DNA of 36,988 bases from Desulfotignum sp. (GTDB taxonomy: Bacteria; Desulfobacterota; Desulfobacteria; Desulfobacterales; Desulfobacteraceae): assembly GCA_021737445.1 (NCBI GenBank), contig JAIPDY010000002.1, positions 1 to 36,988 on the forward strand, given 5' to 3'. Numbering within the stretch: position 1 is the first letter of the stretch; each line of letters opens with the position of its first letter. Position numbers and translations under genes: made by a program. Of this stretch, positions 10,014-18,237 are shown in pieces. The notes below the pieces were generated by a model. The model did not search any database and was not told the origin of the DNA. It saw only the letters and a program-made list of their open reading frames with translations.

Positions 10014-11023
10014 GCACACAAACAAGAAGAAAAGAGAGGATCGACCGGGGAATCAAGGTCCGGTCCGATGGGCTGTATGCATTGATGTCCTGGCGGGAGA
10101 TGGCCTACCTGATCGCCCCCCGGTTCATTCTGATTGCAGGGCTGCTGGCGTTGCCGTTTCTCATGCCGGGCCTTTACTGGCAGCGGGTCATCTCCATTGT
10201 CTGCATCTATGCCATGGTGGCGTTGAGTTTTGATTTTCTGGCCCATTATGTGGGACTGGTCTGTCTGGGCGGCGCTTTTTTCATCGGCACCGGGGGATAT
10301 ATCGCCGGCATTTTCAATGCCTATTTCGGTTTTCCCCCGGTGGTGACCATTCCTCTGGCCGCCCTTGCCGGCGGCATTTTCTGCACCCTGCTGCTGCTGC
10401 CCTGCCTGCCTTTGAGAGGTGTGTATTTTGCCATTGTCACGTTGATGTATCCCTTGTTCATGGCCCGGATCATCGAGGCATTCGACCTGTTCGGCGGCAC
10501 GGACGGCATCCTGGGCATCGACAGCTTTCCTTCCGCATTTACAGAGCAGTATTTTGTGGTGGGGATCCTGCTGGTGTTCCTCTTCGGGCTGCGGCGGATC
10601 GTGACCACGGACATGGGGCTGATCTTCACGGCGGTGATGGACAATGACCAGGCCGTGCGGGCATCAGGCATCAATATCACCCATTACAAGGCCCTGGCCG
10701 TATTTATCGCCTCGGCCATGGGGTGCCTGGCCGGGGCCTGTCTCACCCATATCTACATGTGGTCTGGCATCTCCCAGTTTGCCCTGGATTTTTCCATCCT
10801 GCCCATTGCCGCCACGGTGATCGGCGGGGCCGGTACCCTGGTGGGTCCGGTGATCGGGTGTCTCATACTGGTGCCGGTGTCGGAACTGCTGCGCGATTTC
10901 GGTACCCTGCGCATTGTGTTTTACGCCACACTGCTGGTGGCATTCATATTGTTCCGCAGCGACGGCATCATGGCGTTTGCCAAAAGAAAATATGAACAGA
11001 CTGAAAGGTGGACCCGGATATGA
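10010..11023 (+). CDS. livM: Branched-chain-type ABC transporter permease, LivM family
   Basis: 337 aa from ATG 10010, which overlaps the livH stop as ATGA; the ORF-track start at 9815 lies inside livH. The first 30 residues are hydrophilic and basic (TQTRRKERIDRGIKVRS), followed by about nine membrane segments. The LivM hallmark regions are present: FIGTGGYIAGIFNAYFG, FGGTDGILGI and GGAGTLVGPVIGCLILVPVSELLRDFG. It pairs with LivH in the membrane. Its own stop overlaps the livG start by the same ATGA arrangement. Confidence 0.9.
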   Translation: MSTQTRRKERIDRGIKVRSDGLYALMSWREMAYLIAPRFILIAGLLALPFLMPGLYWQRVISIVCIYAMVALSFDFLAHYVGLVCLGGAFFIGTGGYIAGIFNAYFGFPPVVTIPLAALAGGIFCTLLLLPCLPLRGVYFAIVTLMYPLFMARIIEAFDLFGGTDGILGIDSFPSAFTEQYFVVGILLVFLFGLRRIVTTDMGLIFTAVMDNDQAVRASGINITHYKALAVFIASAMGCLAGACLTHIYMWSGISQFALDFSILPIAATVIGGAGTLVGPVIGCLILVPVSELLRDFGTLRIVFYATLLVAFILFRSDGIMAFAKRKYEQTERWTRI

Positions 11024-11823
11024 GCAAGCAAACCAGACAGGACCAGCCCATTTTGCGCATGGAAAATGTTTCCAAGGTGTTCGGCGGAGTCACCGCATTA
11101 AAACATGTTGACCTGGATGTGTATGAAGGGGATGTCTTAGGCATCATCGGTCCCAACGGGTCCGGCAAAACCACCATTGTCAATTCCATTACCGGGTTTA
11201 TCACCCTGACATCGGGCCGGATCTATTTCAAGGGAGAAGATATTACCGGGAAAAAAGCCCATAAAATTGCGGATATGGGGATAACCCGAACCTTCCAGAT
11301 CATGCGGCCCTACTACAGCCTGCCGGCATTCAAAAACCTGGTGATCCCGCTGTTTTCCCCCAGGGCCAAGCGTACCGGCGGATGGCGGGGCGGCGGAACA
11401 CTTGGTGACCGCAAGACCATTGCCATTGATATCCTGGAGGAAATCGGATTTGAAAGGGACTCTTATATCCCCTTTAAAACCACCTCCACTTTGCCCACAG
11501 GATACCTGAAGCGCCTGGAGCTGGCACGGTGCCTGGCGCTTCAGCCGGAGGTCATCATCTGTGACGAGATATTTTCAGGACTTTCCATGAGTGAAATCGC
11601 CTCCATGGTACCCTTGATAGAACGGCTCCAGGATGAAGGCATCACCATTGTGATGATCGAACACCGCCTGCGGGAACTGTTCCAGGTGGCCAACCGGATC
11701 ATGGTGCTCAATTTCGGGGAAAAACTGGTGGAAGGCGCCCCTGATGATGTCATGGCGGACGAACGGGTCAAGGAAGCCTATTTCGGATCTGAAAAAATGG
11801 AGGAGGTCATGACATATGCTTGA
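11020..11823 (+). CDS. livG: Branched-chain-type ABC transporter ATPase, LivG family, with divergent signature motif
   Basis: 267 aa from ATG 11020 (AAAGG about 11 nt upstream); the GTG at 11008 on the track is less likely. Walker A is intact (GPNGSGKTT) and a LivG-type TRTFQIMRPYYSLPAFKNL region follows. The ABC signature, normally LSxGQ, reads LPTGYLKRLELARC, and Walker B reads VIICDEIFSGLS rather than LLLDEPAAGL. The catalytic Glu after the Walker B Asp and the switch His (MIEHRL) are kept, so ATPase activity is plausible. It energises the LivHM channel with LivF. The stop overlaps the livF start by 8 nt. Confidence 0.88.
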   Translation: MSKQTRQDQPILRMENVSKVFGGVTALKHVDLDVYEGDVLGIIGPNGSGKTTIVNSITGFITLTSGRIYFKGEDITGKKAHKIADMGITRTFQIMRPYYSLPAFKNLVIPLFSPRAKRTGGWRGGGTLGDRKTIAIDILEEIGFERDSYIPFKTTSTLPTGYLKRLELARCLALQPEVIICDEIFSGLSMSEIASMVPLIERLQDEGITIVMIEHRLRELFQVANRIMVLNFGEKLVEGAPDDVMADERVKEAYFGSEKMEEVMTYA

Positions 11824-12565
11824 AGCCACGGATCTCATGGTGTTTTACGAAAACATGCTGGCATTGAACAACATCAGCATCTTTTGCCGGGACAACCAGA
11901 TAGTGGGGGTTTTCGGTGCCAATTCCGCAGGCAAATCCACCCTGATGTATTCGCTTTCCGGCATTATGCTGGATATCCGGAAAAAAGAAAAAATGTCCGG
12001 GGGCGAGCGGATCACCCTTACCGGACAGCTCTTGTTCCAGGGGCAGGACATCATGGACATGAAACCCAGCAGCCGTGCCCGGGCCGGAATTGTACTCTGT
12101 CCGGAACGCCGGCGCCTGTTTAAGGAAAGCTCTGTCATGGAAAACCTGCGCATCGGCGGGTATCTGGCCACCAAAGCACAGGCAAAGGTCAGTCTGGAGT
12201 TTGTCATGGCCCTGTTCCCTGCCCTGACACGGCTGCAGAAACGCCTGGCCGGTTTCTTAAGCGGCGGTGAACAGCAGATGGTGGCCATCGGCCGGGCCCT
12301 CATGGCCCAGCCCAGGGTTTTGCTGCTGGATGAACCCCTGCTGGGACTAAGCCCGCTGATGCAGGCCACATTGATCAGGGCCGTCAAAAAGATCCAGGAG
12401 GAAAGCGACATCTCCATCATCGTGGCCGAGCAGTATGCCAGACCGGTGTTTCCAATAGTAGATTACGCCTATATCCTGGAAAACGGGGCCGCAGTCATGG
12501 AAGGCACCAGAGAAGAACTCATGGACAACCCGGATGTAAAATCCGCCTATTTTGGCGTGTCATAA
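11816..12565 (+). CDS. livF: Branched-chain-type ABC transporter ATPase, LivF family
   Basis: 249 aa. Walker A is GANSAGKST, the signature is LSGGEQQM and Walker B is VLLLDEP, all canonical. The switch position has Gln (IIVAEQYARP), as is usual in LivF. A slightly long insertion (GIMLDIRKKEKMSGGERITL) separates Walker A from the Q-loop region. It forms the second nucleotide-binding subunit beside the divergent LivG. The gene begins inside the end of livG and ends 12 nt before the acyl-CoA ligase, so all six genes form one transcription unit. Confidence 0.9.
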   Translation: MLEATDLMVFYENMLALNNISIFCRDNQIVGVFGANSAGKSTLMYSLSGIMLDIRKKEKMSGGERITLTGQLLFQGQDIMDMKPSSRARAGIVLCPERRRLFKESSVMENLRIGGYLATKAQAKVSLEFVMALFPALTRLQKRLAGFLSGGEQQMVAIGRALMAQPRVLLLDEPLLGLSPLMQATLIRAVKKIQEESDISIIVAEQYARPVFPIVDYAYILENGAAVMEGTREELMDNPDVKSAYFGVS

Positions 12566-12577
12566 TAAGGAGTACCA

Positions 12578-14236
12578 ATGGTCGATACAATACCCCTTGA
12601 AAAAGAACTGTCCTATTCCAGGTTCGATCTGATGAGCGACACCTACCCGGACAACACCGCTGTGGTATACCTGGGAGAACGCTTCTCCTACCGCCGGCTG
12701 CGGGATATGAGTGAACGGTTTGCCGGAGGCCTGCAATCTATCGGGGTGGGCAAAGGCGACAAGGTGCTCTTGTATATCCCCAACTGCATCCAGTGGATCG
12801 TCTCCTTTCTGGGCATCCAGAAGGCAGGAGCGGTCATGGTTCCTGTGTCACCCATCTATACCTCCCATGAAATCGCCTATATGATCAAGGATTCCGGTGC
12901 AAAAACCATTATCTGCATGGACACCAATTACGGGTATGTCCAGGAAACCTTTGGCCAGACCGGTTTGAAAAAGGCTGTTGTCACCAATCTTATGGATCTT
13001 CTGCCGGTGTGGAAGCGTGTCATGGGGATGATCCTGGACAAGGTGCCGTCGGGCCGGGTGACCTATGATGACAAAGTGGTGCCATTTACATCCCTGCTCA
13101 AGGCATCTCCCATTACAGACAAGCCGGTCCTCGATCCTGTGACAGACCTGTCCTATATCCTTTACACCGGCGGGACAACCGGGTTTCCCAAGGGGGTACC
13201 GGGCAACCATATCGGCGCCACCTCCTATATCAATGATGTCACCTTTGATGTGGCAGGGGAACACCTCAAGGAGGGCGAGGATGTGTATATCGCCATCAAC
13301 CCGCTGTTCCACATCATGGCCCTGGGGTTTTTCATGGCCATCGGCCTGAACAAGGGCAACATGGTGGTGCTCATGCCCCAGCCCCAGGTGGATGCCATCC
13401 TGGAATCCATCCAGCAGTACCGGGTCCGGTGGTTTCTCGGGGTGCCGGCCCTGTACCGCATGATCCTGGAGAACGACCGGCTGGACCAGTATGACCTGTC
13501 CTCTCTGCAATATTGTTTCTGCGGCGGGGATGTACTGCCCGGCAAGGTGATGAACCGGTTCAAGCAGGCCTACGGCCTGCCCATTTACCAGGTGTACGGA
13601 TCCACGGAAGTAGGCCATGTGACCTACAGCAAAATCGGGTCTGAGCCCGCTTCCGGCTCCATTGGATATCCCTTGAAAAGCCGGGAATGCATGGTGGTGG
13701 ATCCGGTTACCCTGGAATGTGTGGAACACGGGGAGAGCGGAGAATTGTTTGTGTCTTCTCCCTATGCATTGAAAGAATATTACGGCAAGCCTGACGAAAC
13801 CCAAAAGACCTATATCAAGGTCAATGACAAGGTGTACTGCCGCATGGGGGACTATGTGTCCTGCCGGCCGGACGGCGAGCTGGTCTATATGGAACGGTCC
13901 GCTGATATCATCAAACACAAGGGATACCGGGTGTCTGCATCGGAGATAGAGGCGGTTCTCCAGGACCATCCCACGGTCATCAACGCCTGTGTCATAGGTG
14001 TGCCTGATGAAAAAACAGGGGAGCGCATCAAGGCCATTGTGGTGCTCAAGGAGGATGCCCGGGGCGTAGGAGGGGTGGAACTGATCAAATGGTGTGCCGA
14101 CCGGCTTGCCTCCTACAAGGTGCCGGGATATGTGGAATTCCGAGACATGCTGCCCAAATCCAAGGTGGGCAAGCTGCTGCGCCGGGAGGTCAGAGACAGT
14201 GAGGTGCGACGAATCACGGGAAAAACAGCAGGCTGA
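12578..14236 (+). CDS. AMP-forming acyl-CoA synthetase/ligase
   Basis: 552 aa; AAGGAG lies 6 nt before the ATG. It is an ANL-superfamily adenylating enzyme: P-loop YTGGTTGFPKG (about residue 196), A5 motif YGSTEVGH (about 340), hinge GYRVSASEIEAVL and catalytic lysine in PKSKVGKLLRR (about 530). It would activate a carboxylic acid with ATP and CoA to acyl-CoA, AMP and PPi in the cytoplasm. Position as the last gene of a LivJHMGF operon suggests that it traps the imported substrate as a CoA thioester. The acid could be aromatic, branched or medium-chain; the sequence does not decide. Confidence 0.9.
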   Translation: MVDTIPLEKELSYSRFDLMSDTYPDNTAVVYLGERFSYRRLRDMSERFAGGLQSIGVGKGDKVLLYIPNCIQWIVSFLGIQKAGAVMVPVSPIYTSHEIAYMIKDSGAKTIICMDTNYGYVQETFGQTGLKKAVVTNLMDLLPVWKRVMGMILDKVPSGRVTYDDKVVPFTSLLKASPITDKPVLDPVTDLSYILYTGGTTGFPKGVPGNHIGATSYINDVTFDVAGEHLKEGEDVYIAINPLFHIMALGFFMAIGLNKGNMVVLMPQPQVDAILESIQQYRVRWFLGVPALYRMILENDRLDQYDLSSLQYCFCGGDVLPGKVMNRFKQAYGLPIYQVYGSTEVGHVTYSKIGSEPASGSIGYPLKSRECMVVDPVTLECVEHGESGELFVSSPYALKEYYGKPDETQKTYIKVNDKVYCRMGDYVSCRPDGELVYMERSADIIKHKGYRVSASEIEAVLQDHPTVINACVIGVPDEKTGERIKAIVVLKEDARGVGGVELIKWCADRLASYKVPGYVEFRDMLPKSKVGKLLRREVRDSEVRRITGKTAG

Positions 14237-14244
14237 CACCATGA

Positions 14245-14697
14245 CATGTATCTTTTGCCATAACCGGGTCCCGTGACAGCGCCTGCCTGCCCACGGAGAT
14301 CAATTTCAAGCCCTCCTGGTTCAAGGGCCGGGCCCACCATCTGTGCATCGTCAGAGACATCACCCGCCGGGTCGAGATGGAAAAAAAGAGCCGGAAAATG
14401 GAGCGCATGGCCTATATCGGGCATCTGACCGCATCTTTGTCCCACGAAATCAGAAACCCGTTGTCATCGGTGAAGATGAACCTGCAGATTTTAGGCAAAA
14501 ACAAGGCCTTTGCCGGCAATGACAAGCGGCGCCTGGCCATATCCGAGCGGGAGATCCACCGTCTGGAAACCATTCTCCAGCAGCTGGTGATCAACCTGCT
14601 GCTCAACGCCCTGGATTCTGTGGCGGACGGCGGCAAAATCATCATCACCACCGCTGCCCGGCATTGGATGCAGGTCACTGGACGACTTGCTTTATAA
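14245..14697 (+). pseudogene. Decayed PAS-histidine kinase remnant (internal deletion, both ends missing)
   Basis: Reading in one frame from just after a TGA at 14242, the sequence gives the end of a PAS domain (GRAHHLCIVRDITRR), then a HisKA H-box (SHEIRNPLSSVKMN), then REIHRLETILQ joined directly to the HATPase N-box QLVINLLLNALDSV. In intact kinases some 50-60 residues separate these two, so an in-frame deletion is evident. The end (ARHWMQVTGRLAL, stop) lacks the G1 and G2 ATP-binding boxes. The track's 106-aa ORF (14377-14697) is the central part of this remnant. It follows the acyl-CoA ligase, so the intact ancestor may have regulated the transporter operon (inference). Confidence 0.8.
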
Positions 14698-14743
14698 AAG
14701 CATACGTTGTAGGGTTATTTGAACCGGCAGAAAGGAAAAAAAG

Positions 14744-15475
14744 ATGGATCAGGACAAAAAAATTGCATTGCTCATCGATTGTGACAATGTAAGCCATAAA
14801 TCAATTGAGGGTGTGATCAATGAATTGTCAAAATATGGAAAAGTGAACATCAGACACGCCTATGGGAACTGGAAAAGCGACAGCATGAAAGGATGGGAGG
14901 AAAAACTTCATCCATACGCAATAAAACCTATTCAGCAATTTGTCTATACAACCGGGAAAAATGCTACAGATGCCGCAATGATAATAGATGCCATGGATCT
15001 GTTATATACCCAGAAAATAGATGCATTCGCCCTTATGACCAGTGACAGTGATTTTACTCCTCTTGTTATGAGAATACTGTCCAACGGCATAACGGTTTAC
15101 GGTTTTGGTGAGAAGAAAACACCGCCTCCGTTTGTCAAGGCATGTTCACAGTTTATATTTACTGAAAATCTGGAAACGGCAGAAGACGAAGAATATAAAT
15201 CATCGAAAAACGGAAATTCAAAAAAATCAAGAAATGAACTTCGGGGGGATACGGGACTGGTCAAATTATTGAGAACGGCGGTGGAGCAGTCTGCCGGGGA
15301 AGACGGCTGGTCACATCTTGGTCAGGTAGGTCAGTATATTTCCAACAACACCTCCTTTTCTCCGGTAAACTATGGATACAAAAAACTTGGAGAGCTGATA
15401 AGGGCCTGTGATTTATTCCAAATTCAAATGAGAAATGAAAATTCTGTCATGTACATCAAGGATAAAAAAAATTAA
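14744..15475 (+). CDS. NYN-domain (LabA/DUF88-like) putative ribonuclease with C-terminal OST-HTH/LOTUS-like domain
   Basis: 243 aa; AAAGGAAAAAAAG precedes the ATG. Residues 6-140 are a NYN/PIN-like nuclease fold: LIDCDN (Asp12, Asp14), TDAAMIIDAMDLL and TSDSDFTPL supply the acidic metal-binding residues. A charged linker (about 146-165) leads to a C-terminal domain (GLVKLLRTAVEQ...SPVNYGYKKLGELIRA) that resembles the OST-HTH/LOTUS RNA-binding fold. The architecture predicts a metal-dependent RNA-processing or RNA-degrading enzyme. Base composition is visibly more AT-rich than both flanks and the gene stands alone, which suggests lateral acquisition. Confidence 0.82.
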   Translation: MDQDKKIALLIDCDNVSHKSIEGVINELSKYGKVNIRHAYGNWKSDSMKGWEEKLHPYAIKPIQQFVYTTGKNATDAAMIIDAMDLLYTQKIDAFALMTSDSDFTPLVMRILSNGITVYGFGEKKTPPPFVKACSQFIFTENLETAEDEEYKSSKNGNSKKSRNELRGDTGLVKLLRTAVEQSAGEDGWSHLGQVGQYISNNTSFSPVNYGYKKLGELIRACDLFQIQMRNENSVMYIKDKKN

Positions 15476-15498
15476 CTGAAACCGATCGGTGCCGGCAT

Positions 15499-15918
15499 CT
15501 ATTTTCTGAATTCATCCCATTTATAATCAATGAGTTCGAGCATCACCCCGTTCATTTTTCTGGGATGGATAAAGGAAAATTCGCAGTCACGGAACGGCCT
15601 GGCACCGCCGATAAACGGATAGTTTTTTTCTTCAAGCTCTGTCATGGCTTCTCTGGTGCTATCCACATTGAAACTTATGAGCATCACCCCTTCGCCCTTT
15701 TTTTCGATGAATTTTGCCACCTCCCCGTCCGGGGTCAAGGATTCCATGAGTTCAAAACCAACTTCTCCGAGCCAGTACCGCGCCACCTTTATCTTTTCAG
15801 ATGCATCAATATACACATCATCAGGCGAGGTTTTTCCCAGGACCGGTTCCCAAACCTTGCGGGCCTGATCCAGATCTTTCACTGCGATACAGATATGATC
15901 GATTTTGTTGATTTTCAA
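15499..15918 (-). CDS. VOC-superfamily protein, methylmalonyl-CoA epimerase-like, TTG start
   Basis: 139 aa from a TTG at 15918. GGGAGG sits 6 nt upstream of this TTG, and the product then starts at the normal family N-terminus (KINKIDHICIAVKDLDQA). The GTG at 15969 on the track would overlap the upstream gene. The first metal ligand (DHICIAV), the central FELMES and the C-terminal Glu (MLELID) match methylmalonyl-CoA epimerase/glyoxalase-fold enzymes. The usual GEGxHHIxFEV reads GEGVMLISFNV, so the central histidine ligand is absent. Epimerase activity is therefore doubtful; it could be another VOC enzyme or a binding protein. Downstream partner of the SixA-like gene, 23 nt apart. Confidence 0.75.
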   Translation of the reverse strand: MKINKIDHICIAVKDLDQARKVWEPVLGKTSPDDVYIDASEKIKVARYWLGEVGFELMESLTPDGEVAKFIEKKGEGVMLISFNVDSTREAMTELEEKNYPFIGGARPFRDCEFSFIHPRKMNGVMLELIDYKWDEFRK

Positions 15919-15941
15919 TTCATGCCTCCCGGCAAAAAAGT

Positions 15942-16397
15942 TCATCCGATATGCGGGTTCAGGGTCCACTTGATGAACCAGCCCTTTTCATCACGGTCCA
16001 GGCACACAATGCCGGAATTCTGAAACCGGATCACCCGCAGTTCAAGATTTTCGGCCGTCAGAAATGACACCAGCCGCTCCATATAAGGCAGATGTCCCAC
16101 AATCATCCTGTTTGACTCAGGATCGATCCGGGATCCCAGATCGGTGACATCATCCAGCGGACCAATGCCGTCTGCTTTTTCCAACGGCGGATTCACTTTC
16201 AGGATATCCTTGAAAATCTGTGCAGTCTGCTCGGCCCGGGCCTTGCCGCTGTGCACGATTTTTGACACCGGCACCTGATACATCAGGGCCACGTCGGCAA
16301 TTTTCATGGTTTCCTGCCGGCCTATGTCAGACAACCCCTTTGCCGGATCTTTTTCCTTTGACAGGCTTTGCCCGTGCTGTACCAGATAGACAGCCAT
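15942..16397 (-). CDS. sixA: SixA-like phosphohistidine phosphatase (histidine phosphatase superfamily)
   Basis: 151 aa from ATG 16397, chosen over the track start at 16535 because AAGGGAGG lies just upstream and the family N-terminus (MAVYLVQHGQSLSKEKDP) begins there. The catalytic His8 lies in QHG, with Gln replacing the usual Arg of the RHG motif. The second catalytic His is in IVGHLPYMERL and the phosphate-binding Arg in VHSGKARAEQTAQIF. The small size matches SixA, which removes phosphate from histidine residues of phosphotransfer proteins. It is co-oriented with the VOC gene and divergent from the methyltransferase gene. Confidence 0.8.
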   Translation of the reverse strand: MAVYLVQHGQSLSKEKDPAKGLSDIGRQETMKIADVALMYQVPVSKIVHSGKARAEQTAQIFKDILKVNPPLEKADGIGPLDDVTDLGSRIDPESNRMIVGHLPYMERLVSFLTAENLELRVIRFQNSGIVCLDRDEKGWFIKWTLNPHIG

Positions 16398-16420
16398 GAG
16401 AACCTCCCTTCTTTTGTCAG

Positions 16421-16438
16421 TTGTCACAGTTTTGACAA
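16421..16438. promoter_or_regulatory. Inverted repeat TTGTCA-N6-TGACAA upstream of sixA
   Basis: A perfect 6-bp dyad lies 24 nt upstream of the sixA start in the divergent region, with an additional direct TTGTCA copy at 16414-16419. The TGACAA arm reads TTGTCA on the minus strand and could also serve as a -35 box for sixA. It is a candidate operator or promoter; no cognate regulator gene is nearby. Confidence 0.35.
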
Positions 16439-16589
16439 TATTATCTGGTTCTCCGATACATGGCAAGTGTTGTGTTTGCCATGGATGGACCTTGCCCGGG
16501 ATATTCATGATTTTCTGAAATGGCTTTACAGGCATTGAAAATGCTGATAAGCAGTTTTCAATATTTTCTTGACTTGGGAGACGTCACCG

Positions 16590-17441
16590 ATGAAAAAAAA
16601 TAAATACGCTGATCCCTTTCTTGAAAAACAGCTGGCCAGAAAAGAATTCCCCCGGTCCAGCCGGTACGACACCGACTGGATCCTGGACAATCAGATGGGG
16701 CCCAATGCGGTATGGCTGGCAGAATGCCTGTGTGAGGCCCTGCCCCTGGAACCGGGCATGCGGGTTTTGGATCTGGGGTGCGGCCGGGCCCTGACCAGTA
16801 TTTTTCTGGCAAAGGAGTTTGACGTACAGGTGTGGGCCACGGACCTGTGGATCACACCGGACCACAACTGGCAGCGGGCCGTCAAGGCGAAGGTTGCCGA
16901 CAAGGTATTTCCCCTGCGGTCGGAGGCCCATGCACTGCCCTATCCGGCAGGGTTCTTCGATGCAGTGGTGTCCATCGATGCCTACCAGTATTTTGGCACC
17001 GATGTGCTGTATCTGGATTACCTGAGCCGGTTTCTTAAACCCGGTGGGATGCTGGGGGTTGTGATGCCGGCGTTGATGCAGGAGATGGGAGATGTCATCC
17101 CTGAACATCTGACCCGGCCCCAGGCCAACGGCAAGGTGTTCTGGGAAGATGGGTGCCGCAGCTTTAAAACAGCTGACTGGTGGCAGAAATTGTGGGAAGG
17201 CGACAGCAGCGTCACCGATGTCCGGATGGAGATTTTGCCCGATGGCTGGCGCTTTTGGCGGGATTTTGAAACCGCCCTTGAGATGGCCGACAAAAGCATT
17301 TTCCCGTCTGATGCCCAGGCCCTGGACCTGGATCAGGGGCGGTATATCGGGTTTGTCCGGGGGATGGCCCGGCGGACCCGGACCGAATCCATGAACCTGT
17401 ATGACCCTGCCATCAGTGCCCGGGTGGGAGTGGACCAGTAG
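16590..17441 (+). CDS. SAM-dependent methyltransferase (class I, Methyltransf_11-like)
   Basis: 283 aa from ATG 16590 (GGGAG 9 nt upstream; the TTG at 16569 on the track is less likely). Motif I is VLDLGCGRALTSIFLA (about residues 61-76), the acidic motif II is WATDLW, and motif post-I/III regions FFDAVVSIDAYQYFGTD and FLKPGGMLGVVMP follow. This is a soluble cytosolic methyltransferase of the group often auto-annotated as cyclopropane-fatty-acid-synthase-like. The acceptor cannot be inferred. It is followed 36 nt later by an MBL-fold hydrolase in the same direction, probably one transcript. Confidence 0.85.
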   Translation: MKKNKYADPFLEKQLARKEFPRSSRYDTDWILDNQMGPNAVWLAECLCEALPLEPGMRVLDLGCGRALTSIFLAKEFDVQVWATDLWITPDHNWQRAVKAKVADKVFPLRSEAHALPYPAGFFDAVVSIDAYQYFGTDVLYLDYLSRFLKPGGMLGVVMPALMQEMGDVIPEHLTRPQANGKVFWEDGCRSFKTADWWQKLWEGDSSVTDVRMEILPDGWRFWRDFETALEMADKSIFPSDAQALDLDQGRYIGFVRGMARRTRTESMNLYDPAISARVGVDQ

Positions 17442-17477
17442 CCGGACCGGAATCTGGGCATCAAAGGAGGCAGAAAA

Positions 17478-18137
17478 ATGAAACAGATCATTGAAAATAT
17501 CTGGCATGTGGGCGACAGCGGCTGTGCTGTCTATCTGGTGGATACCCGAAGCGATGCAGGGCTGGTGCTGATCGATGCCGGCATGGACCTGGAGATGATC
17601 AGGGACATTGCGGTTAACGGCCTGGGATTTGAAGATATCCGGCACTGTATCCTGACCCACTGCCATATTGACCATACTGCGGTATGTGCCGGATTGTCGC
17701 GGGATCTGCCGGGACTTCGTTTTTATGCCCATGCACTGGATGCACCCCCCATTGAAGAATCCGGCCATGACGGGCGCACCGCCGCCGGCTGGTATGGCAT
17801 CACCTACGAACCGGTCTCCCTGTATAGACAATTTGATGCTGACACTGTGCTGACTCTCGGAAGGATGGACTTTCAGTGCCTGCACATCCCCGGACATACA
17901 CCGGGATCCATTGCCGTAATGGTGGAGTCCGCCGGCAAAAAGGTGCTGTTCGGCCAGGACCTACACGGTCCTTTCAGCGACGATTTTTTCTCAGACCTTG
18001 CTGATTACAAAAAATCCATGGACAGGCTGCTGGCGCTGGATGCTGATATTCTGTGCGAAGGGCATTTCGGCATTTTTCAGCCAAAGGAGCGGATGCGGGA
18101 ATTTATCAAGGAACACCGGGAGAGAAACCTGCGCTGA
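17478..18137 (+). CDS. MBL-fold metallo-hydrolase (glyoxalase II-like)
   Basis: 219 aa; AAAGGAGG lies 7 nt upstream of the ATG. The metal-binding signature HCHIDH is at residues 61-66 (in LTHCHIDHTA), the third His is in HIPGHTPGSIAV, the bridging Asp is in FGQDLHG, and a last His is in CEGHFGIF. These give a complete dinuclear zinc or iron site. No signal peptide is present, so it is cytoplasmic. The family hydrolyses thioesters, lactones or similar substrates; which one is not visible. It is probably co-transcribed with the methyltransferase. The 174-nt gap after it holds the promoter of the next gene. Confidence 0.87.
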   Translation: MKQIIENIWHVGDSGCAVYLVDTRSDAGLVLIDAGMDLEMIRDIAVNGLGFEDIRHCILTHCHIDHTAVCAGLSRDLPGLRFYAHALDAPPIEESGHDGRTAAGWYGITYEPVSLYRQFDADTVLTLGRMDFQCLHIPGHTPGSIAVMVESAGKKVLFGQDLHGPFSDDFFSDLADYKKSMDRLLALDADILCEGHFGIFQPKERMREFIKEHRERNLR

Positions 18138-18237
18138 ATTTCAAACTGTAAAAAACACCCGGGTTCGAATCTGCTGCTCAATTTTTTCAGCGATTTATTG
18201 GCAGTGAAGTGCCTTAGAAGATGGGATTACTTGCCGA

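Noticed and set aside
8826-10025. 399-aa minus-strand ORF opposite livJ/livH
   Set aside because: It is His/Gln/Pro-rich (HHHEAVIINRHPADDHH), has no family resemblance and lies antisense to well-conserved transporter genes; a shadow of GC-rich codons.
12848-14242. 464-aa minus-strand ORF opposite the acyl-CoA ligase
   Set aside because: Low-complexity His/Gly-rich translation with no domain; the plus-strand ligase has all ANL motifs.
16584-17897. 437-aa minus-strand ORF opposite the methyltransferase and MBL-fold genes
   Set aside because: It spans two real genes on the other strand and shows no recognisable motif.
18160-18185. GGGTTCGAATC, resembling a tRNA T-loop and possible attachment site
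   Set aside because: No acceptor stem, anticodon arm or matching 3' end could be folded around it, and no integrase gene or second copy was seen.
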